From positions 1 to 42,857 of the forward strand of contig ONHI01000010.1 in assembly GCA_900317565.1 (NCBI GenBank): a DNA stretch of 42,857 bases. Direction: 5' to 3'. This DNA comes from an uncultured Eubacteriales bacterium (GTDB lineage: Bacteria > Bacillota > Clostridia > Christensenellales > Aristaeellaceae). The position numbers and the translations under genes were made by a program. Shown in pieces: positions 1 through 7,976 of this stretch. Position 1 is the first letter of the stretch. Each line of letters starts with the position of its first letter. The notes below the pieces were generated by a model. It saw only the letters and a list, made by a program, of their open reading frames with translations. It searched no databases and had not been told where the DNA came from.

Positions 1-330
1 CCAAAAGGCTCCCTCTCTGAGGGAGCTGGCATGCGGAGCGTGGCTGAGGGAGTGCAGACAATTCCCCTGAAATCCGTGAAAGACGCCCCAAAAGGCTCCC
101 TCTCTGAGGGAGCTGGCATGCGGAGCGTGGCTGAGGGAGTACAGGCGATTCCTCTGAAATCCGTAAACGGCACCCCAAAAGGCTCCCTCCCAGAGGGAGC
201 TGGCACGCGAAGCGTGGCTGAGGGAGTGCAGGCGATTCCCCTGAAATCCGTAAAAGACGCCCCCAAAGGCTTCCCCTTGAGGGGAAGCTGGATGGCCGAA
301 GGCCAGACTGATGAGGTGGCCCCCTCCGCT
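1..330. repeat. Tandem 87-bp REP-like palindromic repeats (three copies plus a diverged fourth)
   Basis: Near-identical 87-bp units begin at 1, 88 and 175. A diverged unit follows from about 262. Each has a first hairpin (GGCTCCCTC / GAGGGAGC), a short second palindrome (CATGC..GCGTG) and the tail GCTGAGGGAGT. Related modules recur at about 19637-19890. The unit is 29 codons long and has no stop in the plus-strand frame of the next gene, so that reading frame runs open through all copies to the window edge. This class of element is common between genes in gut Clostridia. The array probably continues to the left of the window. Confidence 0.9.
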
Positions 331-972
331 GCGGGACCTAACCCCGCCAAAACCAAGTCGCGCCTCAATCATCCCAGGCACGCCACCACCCCGCGCCTGC
401 CGAAGCCCCGGCCCAGCCGCGCGGACCGTCTGCTGCGCAACAGCGCCATCGCCTGCGCGGTGCTGCTGGGCGTGCTGGCGCTGGGCAACATCCGCCAGCC
501 CTGGGCCGAGAAGGCCTCGGAGGGCATCGAGAAGGCGCTGAGCATGCGCATCGACCTGGACGACTCCATCGGCGAACTGACCTTCGTGCGCCAGCTCATG
601 CCGGAATCGGCGCTGGTGTTCCTGAACGTCTCCGGCGGCGCGGCGCTGACGCCCCCGGTGGACGGCGCGATCAGCCATCCCTGGAGCAATTTGCAGCCCT
701 GGATGATGTTCGAGGGGCAGGACAGGCCCGTGAGCGCTGCGGCGTCGGGCACGGTCACGGCCATAAGCCCGCTGTCGGACGGGCGCTGGGGGCTTTTGAT
801 CGACCACGGCGAGGGCGAGGAGAGCGTGTACGCGGGGCTGTCGGAATGCGCGGTGGCATCCGGCGCGCTCGTCGCCCGGGGCCAGCAACTGGGCGTCTGC
901 GGCGACGGGCTGTACTTCGAGCTGCGCCGGGACGGCGAATCCGTGGACCCCACCGGTGCGCTGGGGCTGTGA
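292..972 (+). CDS. SpoIVFA-like membrane protein with degenerate M23/LytM domain
   Basis: This 226-residue protein has a basic, Pro-rich N-terminus, one membrane segment (about residues 48-66, SAIACAVLLGVLALGN) and a C-terminal M23-like beta domain (about 120-225). The usual HxH metal motif of active M23 peptidases is degraded: the end reads GDGLYFELRRDG where an active enzyme has HLHFE. That fits SpoIVFA, the non-catalytic partner that holds the intramembrane protease SpoIVFB during sporulation. The next gene is an SpoIVFB-like protease, and its ATG overlaps this stop codon (TGATG), so the two are translationally coupled. The start is uncertain. I chose the ATG after AGGGGAAGCTGG, where the repeat hairpin arm acts as a Shine-Dalgarno-like sequence. 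The frame stays open upstream through the 87-bp repeats. Confidence 0.72.
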   Translation: MAEGQTDEVAPSAAGPNPAKTKSRLNHPRHATTPRLPKPRPSRADRLLRNSAIACAVLLGVLALGNIRQPWAEKASEGIEKALSMRIDLDDSIGELTFVRQLMPESALVFLNVSGGAALTPPVDGAISHPWSNLQPWMMFEGQDRPVSAAASGTVTAISPLSDGRWGLLIDHGEGEESVYAGLSECAVASGALVARGQQLGVCGDGLYFELRRDGESVDPTGALGL

Positions 973-1835
973 TGGCGCTGACGCTGGGCCGAACGCGGGT
1001 GCGCGCCCATCCGCTGGCGCTGATGTACCCGGCCATGGCGGCCATGCTGGGCGGGCGTTTGGACGCTGCGGCGCTGCTGATGGGGCTGGCGGTCCACGAG
1101 GGAGCGCACCTGCTGGCGGCGCGAGGCCTGGGCGTGGATGTCTCCCAGCTGCGGCTGATGCCCTTCGGCGGCGCGATCACGCTGGAAAACCCCTACGCCC
1201 TCTCCCCCGCCCGGCTGCTGGCCGTGGCCGCCGCGGGGCCGCTGGGCAACGGCCTGGCACTGTTCGTCGGCGCGGCGCTGGCCCACTGGCGGCTGATCTC
1301 CCCCACCCTCGCGCTGGCGCTGTTGCGGGTGAACCTGGTGCTGCTCGTATTCAACCTGCTGCCCGCGCTGCCGCTGGACGGCGGCCGGATGCTCTACGCG
1401 CTGCTGTTTCCGGCCCTCGGCAGGGATCGGGCGGCCTCCGTCGGCATTTGGGCGGGGCGGACCGTCGCCGGGCTGCTGCTGGCGCTGGCGCTGGCCTCGC
1501 TGCTGGCGGTGGGGCGCTTCAACCTGCCCTGTGCCGTCGCGGCGGTGTTCCTGCTGGCCTCCGGGCCGGACGAGCGCCGGGCGCTGTCGGAGGTCCGCGC
1601 CCGGACCGTGCTCAGCGAACTCCGTCCCATACTGCGACCCGTTCCCGCCCGCATATGGGGCGTGGGCGGGGATTGCCGCGTCCGGGACGCCCTGCGGGCC
1701 GCGCGGCCCGACGCGCTGACGCTGTACGCCGTATACAAGGACAGCCGCCTGGCGTCCGTGACGGACGACAGGCGGCTGCTGGAAGCGGCCCTGAAGGAGG
1801 GTCTTGAGGCTACACTCGGCGAAGTGTTGGGATGA
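972..1835 (+). CDS. SpoIVFB-like M50 intramembrane metalloprotease
   Basis: The protein is 287 residues and strongly hydrophobic, with several membrane segments. The zinc motif HEGAH lies at residues 42-46 inside a membrane helix. The second M50 motif, LDGG, at about 135-138 supplies the third ligand (Asp) next to a Pro-rich stretch. The last 80 residues are soluble and may be a CBS-like sensing domain, as in SpoIVFB. In spore formers this family cleaves pro-sigmaK in the mother cell. Coupling to the SpoIVFA-like gene supports that role, although a general site-2 protease is possible. An in-frame GTG-type extension upstream would overlap the previous gene and is unlikely. It converges on the minus-strand ACT gene with only 6 bp between the stops. 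Confidence 0.85.
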   Translation: MALTLGRTRVRAHPLALMYPAMAAMLGGRLDAAALLMGLAVHEGAHLLAARGLGVDVSQLRLMPFGGAITLENPYALSPARLLAVAAAGPLGNGLALFVGAALAHWRLISPTLALALLRVNLVLLVFNLLPALPLDGGRMLYALLFPALGRDRAASVGIWAGRTVAGLLLALALASLLAVGRFNLPCAVAAVFLLASGPDERRALSEVRARTVLSELRPILRPVPARIWGVGGDCRVRDALRAARPDALTLYAVYKDSRLASVTDDRRLLEAALKEGLEATLGEVLG

Positions 1836-1841
1836 GCGGAG

Positions 1842-2282
1842 TTACAGCGCGTCCACCTCGTCCTGGCTCATCATCTTCACGTCGTGCATCTGGAACAGCT
1901 GGGCGGCCTTTTCGCCGTTGGACAGCCGCAGTATCATGTGCGCCTCGCCCTTTTGTGAGGCGCGCAGGAAGGAATACATGTACTCGACCGACAGCTCGGC
2001 CTTCTCCACCAGGCCCAGCAGCTCGCACAGGCCCAGGGGGCGATCCGGCACCTCGGCGCAGATCACGTGATTGACCTTGGCCACATAGCCGTTGTCCCGC
2101 AGCAGCTTCACCGAGGAATCGGTGGACGCGCTGTCCACGATCACGCGGATGATGCCGAAGTTCTGGGTGTCCGCCACGGAGAGGGCCAGCAGGTCCACGC
2201 CGGCCTTGCCCAGCAGCTCGGTCATCTCCCGCAGCGCGCCGGGATGGTTCTCGAGGAATACGGAAATCTGTTTGATGAACAT
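1842..2282 (-). CDS. Tandem ACT-domain protein
   Basis: This 146-residue protein consists of two ACT domains (about residues 3-68 and 72-140) and nothing else. It begins with the classic ACT strand/turn FLENHPGALREMTELL. ACT pairs bind small ligands, usually amino acids, and act as regulatory domains. In many anaerobes such a stand-alone protein sits just after a phenylacetate-CoA ligase, as here (18 bp downstream of the ligase stop), so it probably senses an aromatic amino acid or its oxo-acid. No catalytic domain is present. The ligand cannot be read from the sequence. Confidence 0.85.
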   Translation of the reverse strand: MFIKQISVFLENHPGALREMTELLGKAGVDLLALSVADTQNFGIIRVIVDSASTDSSVKLLRDNGYVAKVNHVICAEVPDRPLGLCELLGLVEKAELSVEYMYSFLRASQKGEAHMILRLSNGEKAAQLFQMHDVKMMSQDEVDAL

Positions 2283-2300
2283 CGCTCCTGCCTCCCTTTC

Positions 2301-3620
2301 TCAAAGCTTGCGGTTGTCGATCACGCGCTTGGCCTTGCCCTCGCTGCGCGGGATGGACTTGGGCGCGACCAGCTTGACCTTGGAGGCGATGCCCACCACG
2401 GACTTGATCTGGTCGATGATGTACTTGCGCACGGATTCGATGTGGGACACGGTGTCGCCGAACATGTCCTCGGTCATCTCCACCTGCACCTCCAGGGTGT
2501 CGGAGGAGTTCACGCGGTCCACGATCAGCATGTAGTGCGGCGCGACGCCGTCGGCGCGCACCAGCACGGATTCGATCTGGCTGGGGAACACGTTCACGCC
2601 GCGGATGACCAGCATGTCGTCGGTGCGGCCGGTGATGCGGCCCATGCGGGCGAAGGTGCGTCCGCAGCCGCACTTGTCGATGGTCAGCGTGCAGATGTCG
2701 TGGGTGCGATAGCGCAGCATGGGCATGCCGGTCTTGGTGATCGTGGTGAACACCAGCTCGCCGTGCATGCCGTAGGGCAGCTGCTCGCCGGTGGCGGGAT
2801 TGATGATCTCGGCGATCACGTGGTCCTCGTTGATGTGCATGCCGTTCTTCTCCAGGCACTCAAAGGCCACGCCGGGGCCAGAGATCTCGGTCAGGCCGTA
2901 GATGTCGCAGGCGTCGATGCACAGCAGGCCCTCGATGCGCTGGCGCATCTCCTCGGTCCAGGGCTCCGCGCCGAAGCAGCCCGCCTTCAGCTTCAGGTCC
3001 TTCTGGGGGTCGATGCCCATCTCCCGGATGGTCTCGCCCAGGTAGGTGGCGTAGGAGGGCGTGCAGCAGAGGATCGTGGTGCCCAGGTCCTTCATCATGG
3101 TGATCTGGCGCTGGGTGTTGCCGCTGGACATGGGGATGACCATGGCGCCGATCCTGTCCGCGCCTTGATACGCGCCGAAGCCGCCGGTGAACAGGCCCAG
3201 GCCGTAGGTGACCTGCACGATGTCCTCGTCGGTCGCGCCCGCGGCGGTCAGCGTGCGGGCCATCATCTCGCTCCAATTGTCGATGTCGCCCCGGGTGTAT
3301 CCGGCGACGATGGGCTTGCCGGTGGTGCCGGAGGAACCCTGTATGCGCACGATGTCCTTCTTGGGGGACGCCAGCAGGTCGAAGGGATAGTAGTCGCGCA
3401 GGTCGGTCTTTTCCATGAAGGGCAGGTATTTCAGGTCGTCCAGCCCGCGAATGTCCTCGGGCTTGACCCCCGCGGCGTCCATGCGGGCGCGGTACATCGG
3501 CACATTTTCGTATTCCCGCTTCACGGTGGCCACCAACCGCTCGCCCTGCAGCTTGCGCAGCTGCTCGCGGTCCATGCACTCCATGGCGGGATTGTAGATT
3601 CTGTGTTCTCTCTGGCTCAT
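2301..3620 (-). CDS. paaK: Phenylacetate-CoA ligase (AMP-forming)
   Basis: This 439-residue adenylate-forming enzyme converts an aryl acetate plus ATP and CoA to the aryl-acetyl-CoA. The P-loop SSGTTGKP is near residue 95, the aryl-binding and A5-like segment YGLTEISGPG is near 240, and the C-terminal AMP-binding_C_2 domain (about 340-435) ends with the conserved basic tail SEGKAKRVIDNR. Length and order match PaaK. The start is preceded by AAAGGG at 10 bp. It lies in a minus-strand group with another acyl-CoA synthetase upstream and the ACT protein downstream. In anaerobes lacking aerobic phenylacetate breakdown, such ligases often work with indolepyruvate:ferredoxin oxidoreductase in aromatic amino acid metabolism. 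That partner is not in this window. Confidence 0.93.
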   Translation of the reverse strand: MSQREHRIYNPAMECMDREQLRKLQGERLVATVKREYENVPMYRARMDAAGVKPEDIRGLDDLKYLPFMEKTDLRDYYPFDLLASPKKDIVRIQGSSGTTGKPIVAGYTRGDIDNWSEMMARTLTAAGATDEDIVQVTYGLGLFTGGFGAYQGADRIGAMVIPMSSGNTQRQITMMKDLGTTILCCTPSYATYLGETIREMGIDPQKDLKLKAGCFGAEPWTEEMRQRIEGLLCIDACDIYGLTEISGPGVAFECLEKNGMHINEDHVIAEIINPATGEQLPYGMHGELVFTTITKTGMPMLRYRTHDICTLTIDKCGCGRTFARMGRITGRTDDMLVIRGVNVFPSQIESVLVRADGVAPHYMLIVDRVNSSDTLEVQVEMTEDMFGDTVSHIESVRKYIIDQIKSVVGIASKVKLVAPKSIPRSEGKAKRVIDNRKL

Positions 3621-3683
3621 TTCGATCAGACCCTTTCGATAGAATATCCGAGCGGCGCAACCTTCATCCCATTGAAACCTGTT

Positions 3684-5318
3684 TTACCGCTCCACCTGCT
3701 CGGCGACCAGCTGCTTCGCGCCGTAGATCTCCCGCAGCCTGGGCTTTTCGATCTTGCCCGTGGGGTTGCGGGGCACGTCCGCAAATATGATCTTGCGGGG
3801 GCGCTTGTAGCGGGGCAGCGCCTGGCAGAAGGCGTCGATATCCGCCTCGGTGGTGGTCGCGCCGGGCTTGAGCTCTATGATCGCCGCGGCGATCTCGCCC
3901 AGCCTCGGATGCGGCAGGCCGATGACGGCCACATCCTTGATGTCGTTGTGGGCGCGCAGGAAATCCTCGATCTGCACCGGGTACAGGTTCTCGCCGCCGG
4001 TGATGATGACGTCCTTCTTGCGGTCCACCAGATAGATGAAGCCCTCCTCGTCCCGCATGGCCATGTCGCCGGTCCACAGCCAGCCGTCGTGCAGCACGTC
4101 CGCCGTGGCCTTCGGGTCCTTGTAATAGCAGGTCATGACGCCGGGGCCCTTCACGGCCAGCTCGCCCACCTCGCCCTGGGGCACGTCGTTGCCCTGCTCG
4201 TCGATGATGCGCGCCTGCCAGCCGTAGCCGGGGATGCCGATGGCGCCGACCTTGTCGATGTTCTCGACGCCCAGGTGCACGCAGCCCGGGCCGATGGATT
4301 CGGACAGGCCGTAGTTGGTGTCGTACTGGTGGTTCGGGAATTTTTCCTTCCAGCGCTTGATCAGGCTGCGCGGCACGGGCTGCGCGCCGATGTGCATCAG
4401 CCGCCAGGCAGACAGATCGTAGGCGTTCAGGTCGATCTCGCCCCGGTCGATGGCGTCCAGTATGTCCTGGGCCCAGGGCACCAGCAGCCACACGATGCTG
4501 CACTTCTCCTCGGCGGCGGTCTTGATGATGGTCAGGGGCTTCACGCCCTTGAGCAGCACGGCCCTGCCGCCCACCAGGAACGAGCCGAACCAGTGCATCT
4601 TCGCACCGGTGTGGTACAGCGGCGGTATGCACAAAAACACGTCCTTGTGGGTCTGGCCGTGGTGCTTCTGCTCGGTCTTGCAGGCGTGCATAAGACTTTC
4701 GTGATTGTGCAGGATCGCCTTGGGGAAGCCCGTGGTGCCCGAGGAGAAGTAGATGGCCGCGTCGTCCTCGTCCTCCAGGTCGATGTTGGGGGCGGCGCTG
4801 GACTGGTTCGCCGCCAGGTGCAGGTAATTCTCCGCGAAGGTCGGGCAGTTGTCACCCACGTAGAACAGCAGCTTCACGCGGGGCATCCTGTCGATGCTCT
4901 CCTCCACGCGGCCGATGAACTCCGGCCCGAAGAACATGGCGTCCACGTCGGCCAGATCCGCGCAATACTGGATCTCGTCGGCGGAATAGCGATAGTTCAT
5001 CGGCACCACCAGCGCGCCGGTCTTGAGGATACCGAAGTACAGGGGCAGCCACTCCAGGCAGTTCATCAGCAGTATGGCGACCTTGTCGCCCTTCTTGATG
5101 CCCCGGCTCAGCAGCAGGTTCGCGCAGCGGTTCGCCTTTTCGTCGAACACGCCCCAGGTGATCTCCCGGCGGAACTCCTCGGAAGCGCCGCGCTCGATCA
5201 GCTCGTACTCCTTCCAGGTCACGCGACGGTCCTCGCGCACCTCGGGGTTGATCTCCACCAGCGCGATCTCAGGGCCGTACTTCCTGGCGTTTTTTTCAAG
5301 AATCTCGGTAATTGGCAT
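3684..5318 (-). CDS. AMP-forming acyl-CoA synthetase
   Basis: This is an ANL-superfamily ligase of about 544 residues, acting on a fatty or aromatic carboxylate, ATP and CoA. The P-loop YFSSGTTGFPKA lies near residue 190, the A5 motif YGLSE near 335, GWLWTGDMA (A7) near 410, DRKKDVIITGGENLYP (A8) near 430, and the catalytic A10 lysine region NPTGKIEKPRLRE near the C-terminus. Two ATGs are possible. The second (5318) sits 9 bp after GGAGG and is preferred; the first (5324) leaves only 3 bp. It is the first gene of the minus-strand group with paaK and the ACT protein. Substrate specificity cannot be told from sequence alone. Confidence 0.9.
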   Translation of the reverse strand: MPITEILEKNARKYGPEIALVEINPEVREDRRVTWKEYELIERGASEEFRREITWGVFDEKANRCANLLLSRGIKKGDKVAILLMNCLEWLPLYFGILKTGALVVPMNYRYSADEIQYCADLADVDAMFFGPEFIGRVEESIDRMPRVKLLFYVGDNCPTFAENYLHLAANQSSAAPNIDLEDEDDAAIYFSSGTTGFPKAILHNHESLMHACKTEQKHHGQTHKDVFLCIPPLYHTGAKMHWFGSFLVGGRAVLLKGVKPLTIIKTAAEEKCSIVWLLVPWAQDILDAIDRGEIDLNAYDLSAWRLMHIGAQPVPRSLIKRWKEKFPNHQYDTNYGLSESIGPGCVHLGVENIDKVGAIGIPGYGWQARIIDEQGNDVPQGEVGELAVKGPGVMTCYYKDPKATADVLHDGWLWTGDMAMRDEEGFIYLVDRKKDVIITGGENLYPVQIEDFLRAHNDIKDVAVIGLPHPRLGEIAAAIIELKPGATTTEADIDAFCQALPRYKRPRKIIFADVPRNPTGKIEKPRLREIYGAKQLVAEQVER

Positions 5319-5356
5319 GGTCATCGGCCTCCAAAAGTATTGTTACAAATACATAA

Positions 5357-5385
5357 AGTGTAATCACCCGACGCGGGCGCGTCAA
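5357..5385 (-). promoter_or_regulatory. Sigma-A type promoter for the acyl-CoA synthetase group
   Basis: On the minus strand, TTGACG (5380-5385) is followed after exactly 17 bp by TACACT (5357-5362), about 35 bp upstream of the synthetase start. It is a reasonable housekeeping promoter, judged by pattern only. Confidence 0.6.
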
Positions 5386-5397
5386 GTTAATTCGCTG

Positions 5398-5754
5398 TTA
5401 GTTGTGCTCCTCGAAGCTCTCCTGGTTCGTGCCGTCCTGCCAGAGGCGCTCGATGTTGTAATACTGGCGCTCCTCCGGGTGGAAGATGTGCACGATCACG
5501 TGGGCGTAGTCCAGCACGATCCAGCGCGCGCCGTTCTTGCCCTCCTTGCGGCGGGGCAGCACGTCCTCCTCGGCCAGCTTGTCCTCCAGATCCTCGGCCA
5601 GCGTGTGCACAGACTGCACGTTGCGGCCGCTGGCGACGACGAAGAAATCGGTGATGGAGGTCATGTGTCCGACCTCGAGGATTTGGATGTCGGTCGCGCC
5701 CTTGTTGTCCAGTATCCCGGCGATTTTGGTCGCCAATGCCTTGGAATCCATCAT
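5398..5754 (-). CDS. rsfS: Ribosomal silencing factor RsfS
   Basis: This 118-residue Iojap/DUF143 protein binds ribosomal protein uL14 and blocks joining of the 50S and 30S subunits in starvation. Family marks are the N-terminal VVASGRNVQSVHTLAEDLED segment, followed by ARWIVLDYAHVIVHIFHPEERQYY, which is split over residues about 75-100 and ends in the conserved YNIERLW. Length is typical. The start has GGAGG 9 bp upstream. It follows nadD-yqeK by 43 bp on the same strand, the usual order nadD - yqeK - rsfS in Bacillota. Confidence 0.96.
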   Translation of the reverse strand: MMDSKALATKIAGILDNKGATDIQILEVGHMTSITDFFVVASGRNVQSVHTLAEDLEDKLAEEDVLPRRKEGKNGARWIVLDYAHVIVHIFHPEERQYYNIERLWQDGTNQESFEEHN

Positions 5755-5797
5755 GTTGCAATACCTCCTTGTTGTGATCGGGGGTGCGTTACGCTCT

Positions 5798-6955
5798 CTA
5801 TGCCGGGTAGGCCTTCAGCAGCTCCAGCGTGCGGGGATGGATGGCCTGGCCCCGGGATTTCAGGTGCTTCGCCGTCAGCTCCGCGCAGCAGTGCATGGCC
5901 TGGTAGATGTCCATCTCCGCCAGCCGGCGGGCCTTCTCCAGCCCCGGGAAGGGCTCCCGCCCGGGCTCGATGAAGTCCGACACGTAGATCAGCGCATCCA
6001 TCGGAGACATGTGCCCGTCCCCCACGGTGTGCTTGCGGATGGCGCTCAAGATGTTGGGGTCGCGCACGCCGTACAGGTCCCGCGCCATCAGCATGCCCGC
6101 GGGGGCGTGGAGTATCGCCCGGGTGTTCAGCTCGACCTCGTCCAGGTCCGGCATGTTCCGGCTGACCAGGTCGCGCATCTCCTCCAGCGGCATGGACTTC
6201 GCGCAATCGTGCAGCAGCCCCGCCAGCCGCGCCCGCCGGGCGTCGACCCCGCACTTCGGCGCGAGGCGCTCGGCGGTCTTCGCCACGCCCAGCGTGTGCT
6301 CGTAGCGGTGGTCGGTCAGCATGTTCCTGAGGCGCTCCAGGATCTGTTCCTCGCTGTAGGCGCACAGGTACAGACCCTTTTCGCGGATGTAGGCGGCCAC
6401 CTCGGGGGGCACGCAATCGTCGATGTCCAGCCCCTCGGCCACCCGGCGGCGCACCGCCGTGGAGGACAGCGCCGGGCCGCTGACGGGCAGCAGGTCCACC
6501 CGGGTGTGATAGCAGGTGCTGATCGCCCGCGCCCGCATGCGGGCCAGGTCCTCGTCGCAGCCCGGGCGGCTGACGCCCGCGAAGGCGCACAACCGGGCGA
6601 TGCGCGGGAATTCCCGCCAGCTGTCCAGCTTGTTCAGCGCATCCGCGCCGAGGATGTAGGTCCACTCTACATCCGGGCGCTCCACCGCCAGGTTGGACAG
6701 CGTGTCCACGGTGTAGGTGGTGCCGGTGCGGCGGATCTCCCGGTCGCTGGCATAGAGCCCGGGATGGGCCTGGGCGGCGATCTGCGCCATGCGCAGCCGG
6801 TCCCATTTATCGGTGGCGCGGCTCTTGTGGGGCGGGTCGCCGGAGGGCATCAGCGCCACCCGGTCCAGCCCCAGCGCCGCCATCGCCGCCAGGGCGATCT
6901 CGATGTGGCCGTTGTGGATGGGGTCGAACGTGCCGCCCAGGATGCCTATCTTCAT
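5798..6955 (-). CDS. nadD-yqeK: Fused nicotinate-nucleotide adenylyltransferase / YqeK HD phosphohydrolase
   Basis: This 385-residue two-domain protein has NadD at residues 1 to about 195: nucleotide-binding GGTFDPIHNGH at 7-17, PSGDPPHK, and the C-terminal LSSTAVRRRV motif that matches the family ISSTxIR. It makes nicotinate adenine dinucleotide from NaMN and ATP. Residues about 203-385 form a YqeK-type HD domain (YEHTLGV, GLLHDCAK, later RKHTVG and DALIYVSDFIEP); YqeK proteins hydrolyse diadenosine tetraphosphate. The two are separate adjacent genes in Bacillus, so here they are one chain. GGAGG lies 8 bp before the ATG. It forms an operon with rsfS. The stop is TAG. Confidence 0.94.
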   Translation of the reverse strand: MKIGILGGTFDPIHNGHIEIALAAMAALGLDRVALMPSGDPPHKSRATDKWDRLRMAQIAAQAHPGLYASDREIRRTGTTYTVDTLSNLAVERPDVEWTYILGADALNKLDSWREFPRIARLCAFAGVSRPGCDEDLARMRARAISTCYHTRVDLLPVSGPALSSTAVRRRVAEGLDIDDCVPPEVAAYIREKGLYLCAYSEEQILERLRNMLTDHRYEHTLGVAKTAERLAPKCGVDARRARLAGLLHDCAKSMPLEEMRDLVSRNMPDLDEVELNTRAILHAPAGMLMARDLYGVRDPNILSAIRKHTVGDGHMSPMDALIYVSDFIEPGREPFPGLEKARRLAEMDIYQAMHCCAELTAKHLKSRGQAIHPRTLELLKAYPA

Positions 6956-7002
6956 GCGCGTGCCTCCGAGCCGATATCACCGATATCACTTTAGTATAGT
7001 AT

Positions 7003-7031
7003 ATTATAGCACATCTTTCCCCCATTATCTA
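7003..7031 (-). promoter_or_regulatory. Promoter of the nadD-yqeK / rsfS operon
   Basis: On the minus strand TATAAT (7003-7008) has a weak -35 TAGATA (7026-7031) at 17 bp. The leader between it and the start contains two abutting 9-bp repeats CGATATCAC (reading plus, 6972-6989), each with a GATATC palindrome. Confidence 0.5.
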
Positions 7032-7061
7032 CCTCCCGGGCGAATTTTTATACAAAGTTGA

Positions 7062-7090
7062 TTGAAGCGGGGCCGCGAAGCCCTTATAAT
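7062..7090 (+). promoter_or_regulatory. Promoter of the methyltransferase operon
   Basis: TTGAAG (7062-7067), a 17-bp spacer and a perfect TATAAT (7085-7090) predict transcription from about 7097. The upstream in-frame TTG and ATG codons at 7062 and 7089 fall inside the promoter, which supports the ATG at 7113 as the real start of the next gene. Confidence 0.75.
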
Positions 7091-7112
7091 GTACAATAGT
7101 GAGGTGTATGCG

Positions 7113-7976
7113 ATGTACATTGCGTCTGATTGGAAGGACTACGAGGTGATCGACACCGGCGACGGCGAAAAGCTGGAGCGCTGGGATGACGTGATATTGC
7201 GCCGCCCGGACCCCCAGGCCATCTGGCCGAAGCAGGACCCGGCGCTGTGGGCGCACCCCCACGCCTGGTACCACCGCAGCCAGAAGGGCGGCGGCGAATG
7301 GGAATTCTTCAAAAAGCTGCCGGAGCGCTGGAGCGTGCGCTACGGCGATTTGCAGTTCTACGTGCGGCCCACCGGCTTCAAGCACACGGGGCTGTTCCCG
7401 GAGCAGGCCGTGAACTGGGACTGGATGGCGGGGCTGATCCGCGGGGCGAAGCGGCCCATACGGGTGCTGAACCTGTTCGGCTACACCGGCGGGGCGACCT
7501 GCGCCTGCGCGCTGGCCGGGGCGAAGGTGACCCACGTGGACGCCGCCAAGGGCATGGTGCAGTGGGCCGGGGAGAACCGCCGGCTGTGCGGCATCGACGA
7601 GACCAGCGTGCGCTGGATCATCGACGACGCGCTGAAGTTCGTGCAGCGGGAGGCCCGGCGGGGCAACGCCTACGAAGGCATACTGATGGACCCACCCAGC
7701 TATGGCCGCGGCCCCGGCGGCGAGGTCTGGAAGCTGGAGAACGAGCTGTACGGCCTGGTGGACGCCTGTGAAAAGGTGCTGGCGAAGGACGCGCTGTTCA
7801 TGCTGATCAACAGCTACACCACCGGCCTGCAGCCCGCGGTGCTGAACAACATGCTGACCATGACCGTCGCGCGCACCCGGGGCGGCGGCGTGTCCGCGGA
7901 CGAGATCGTGCTGCCCGTGACCGCCGGGGGCGTGCTGCCCTGCGGGGCGTCCGGCAGGTGGAGCCATGAATCATAA
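7113..7976 (+). CDS. Class I SAM-dependent methyltransferase (RlmI/PF10672-like)
   Basis: This 287-residue protein has the SAM-binding motif NLFGYTGGATC, the acidic loop HVDAAKGMVQWA and the catalytic-type motif DPPSYGRGP, as in 23S rRNA cytosine methyltransferases of the RlmI/RlmK group. It lacks a PUA domain, so the RNA target is not certain. The start is ATG with GAGGTG 6 bp upstream, just downstream of a strong promoter. The 3' end overlaps the next start by 11 bp, giving a three-gene plus-strand operon with the DUF3267 and ABC-F genes; a ribosome-related role would fit with ABC-F. Confidence 0.85.
   Translation: MYIASDWKDYEVIDTGDGEKLERWDDVILRRPDPQAIWPKQDPALWAHPHAWYHRSQKGGGEWEFFKKLPERWSVRYGDLQFYVRPTGFKHTGLFPEQAVNWDWMAGLIRGAKRPIRVLNLFGYTGGATCACALAGAKVTHVDAAKGMVQWAGENRRLCGIDETSVRWIIDDALKFVQREARRGNAYEGILMDPPSYGRGPGGEVWKLENELYGLVDACEKVLAKDALFMLINSYTTGLQPAVLNNMLTMTVARTRGGGVSADEIVLPVTAGGVLPCGASGRWSHES

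Noticed and set aside
1-261. CRISPR array
   Set aside because: The 87-bp units are contiguous, with no unique spacers between short repeats and no cas genes.
2067-5363. A plus-strand open frame of 1,098 codons opposite paaK and the acyl-CoA synthetase
   Set aside because: It is low-complexity (His, Val, Leu, Asp, Ala rich) and antisense to two clear enzymes, so it is a shadow caused by high GC at third codon positions.
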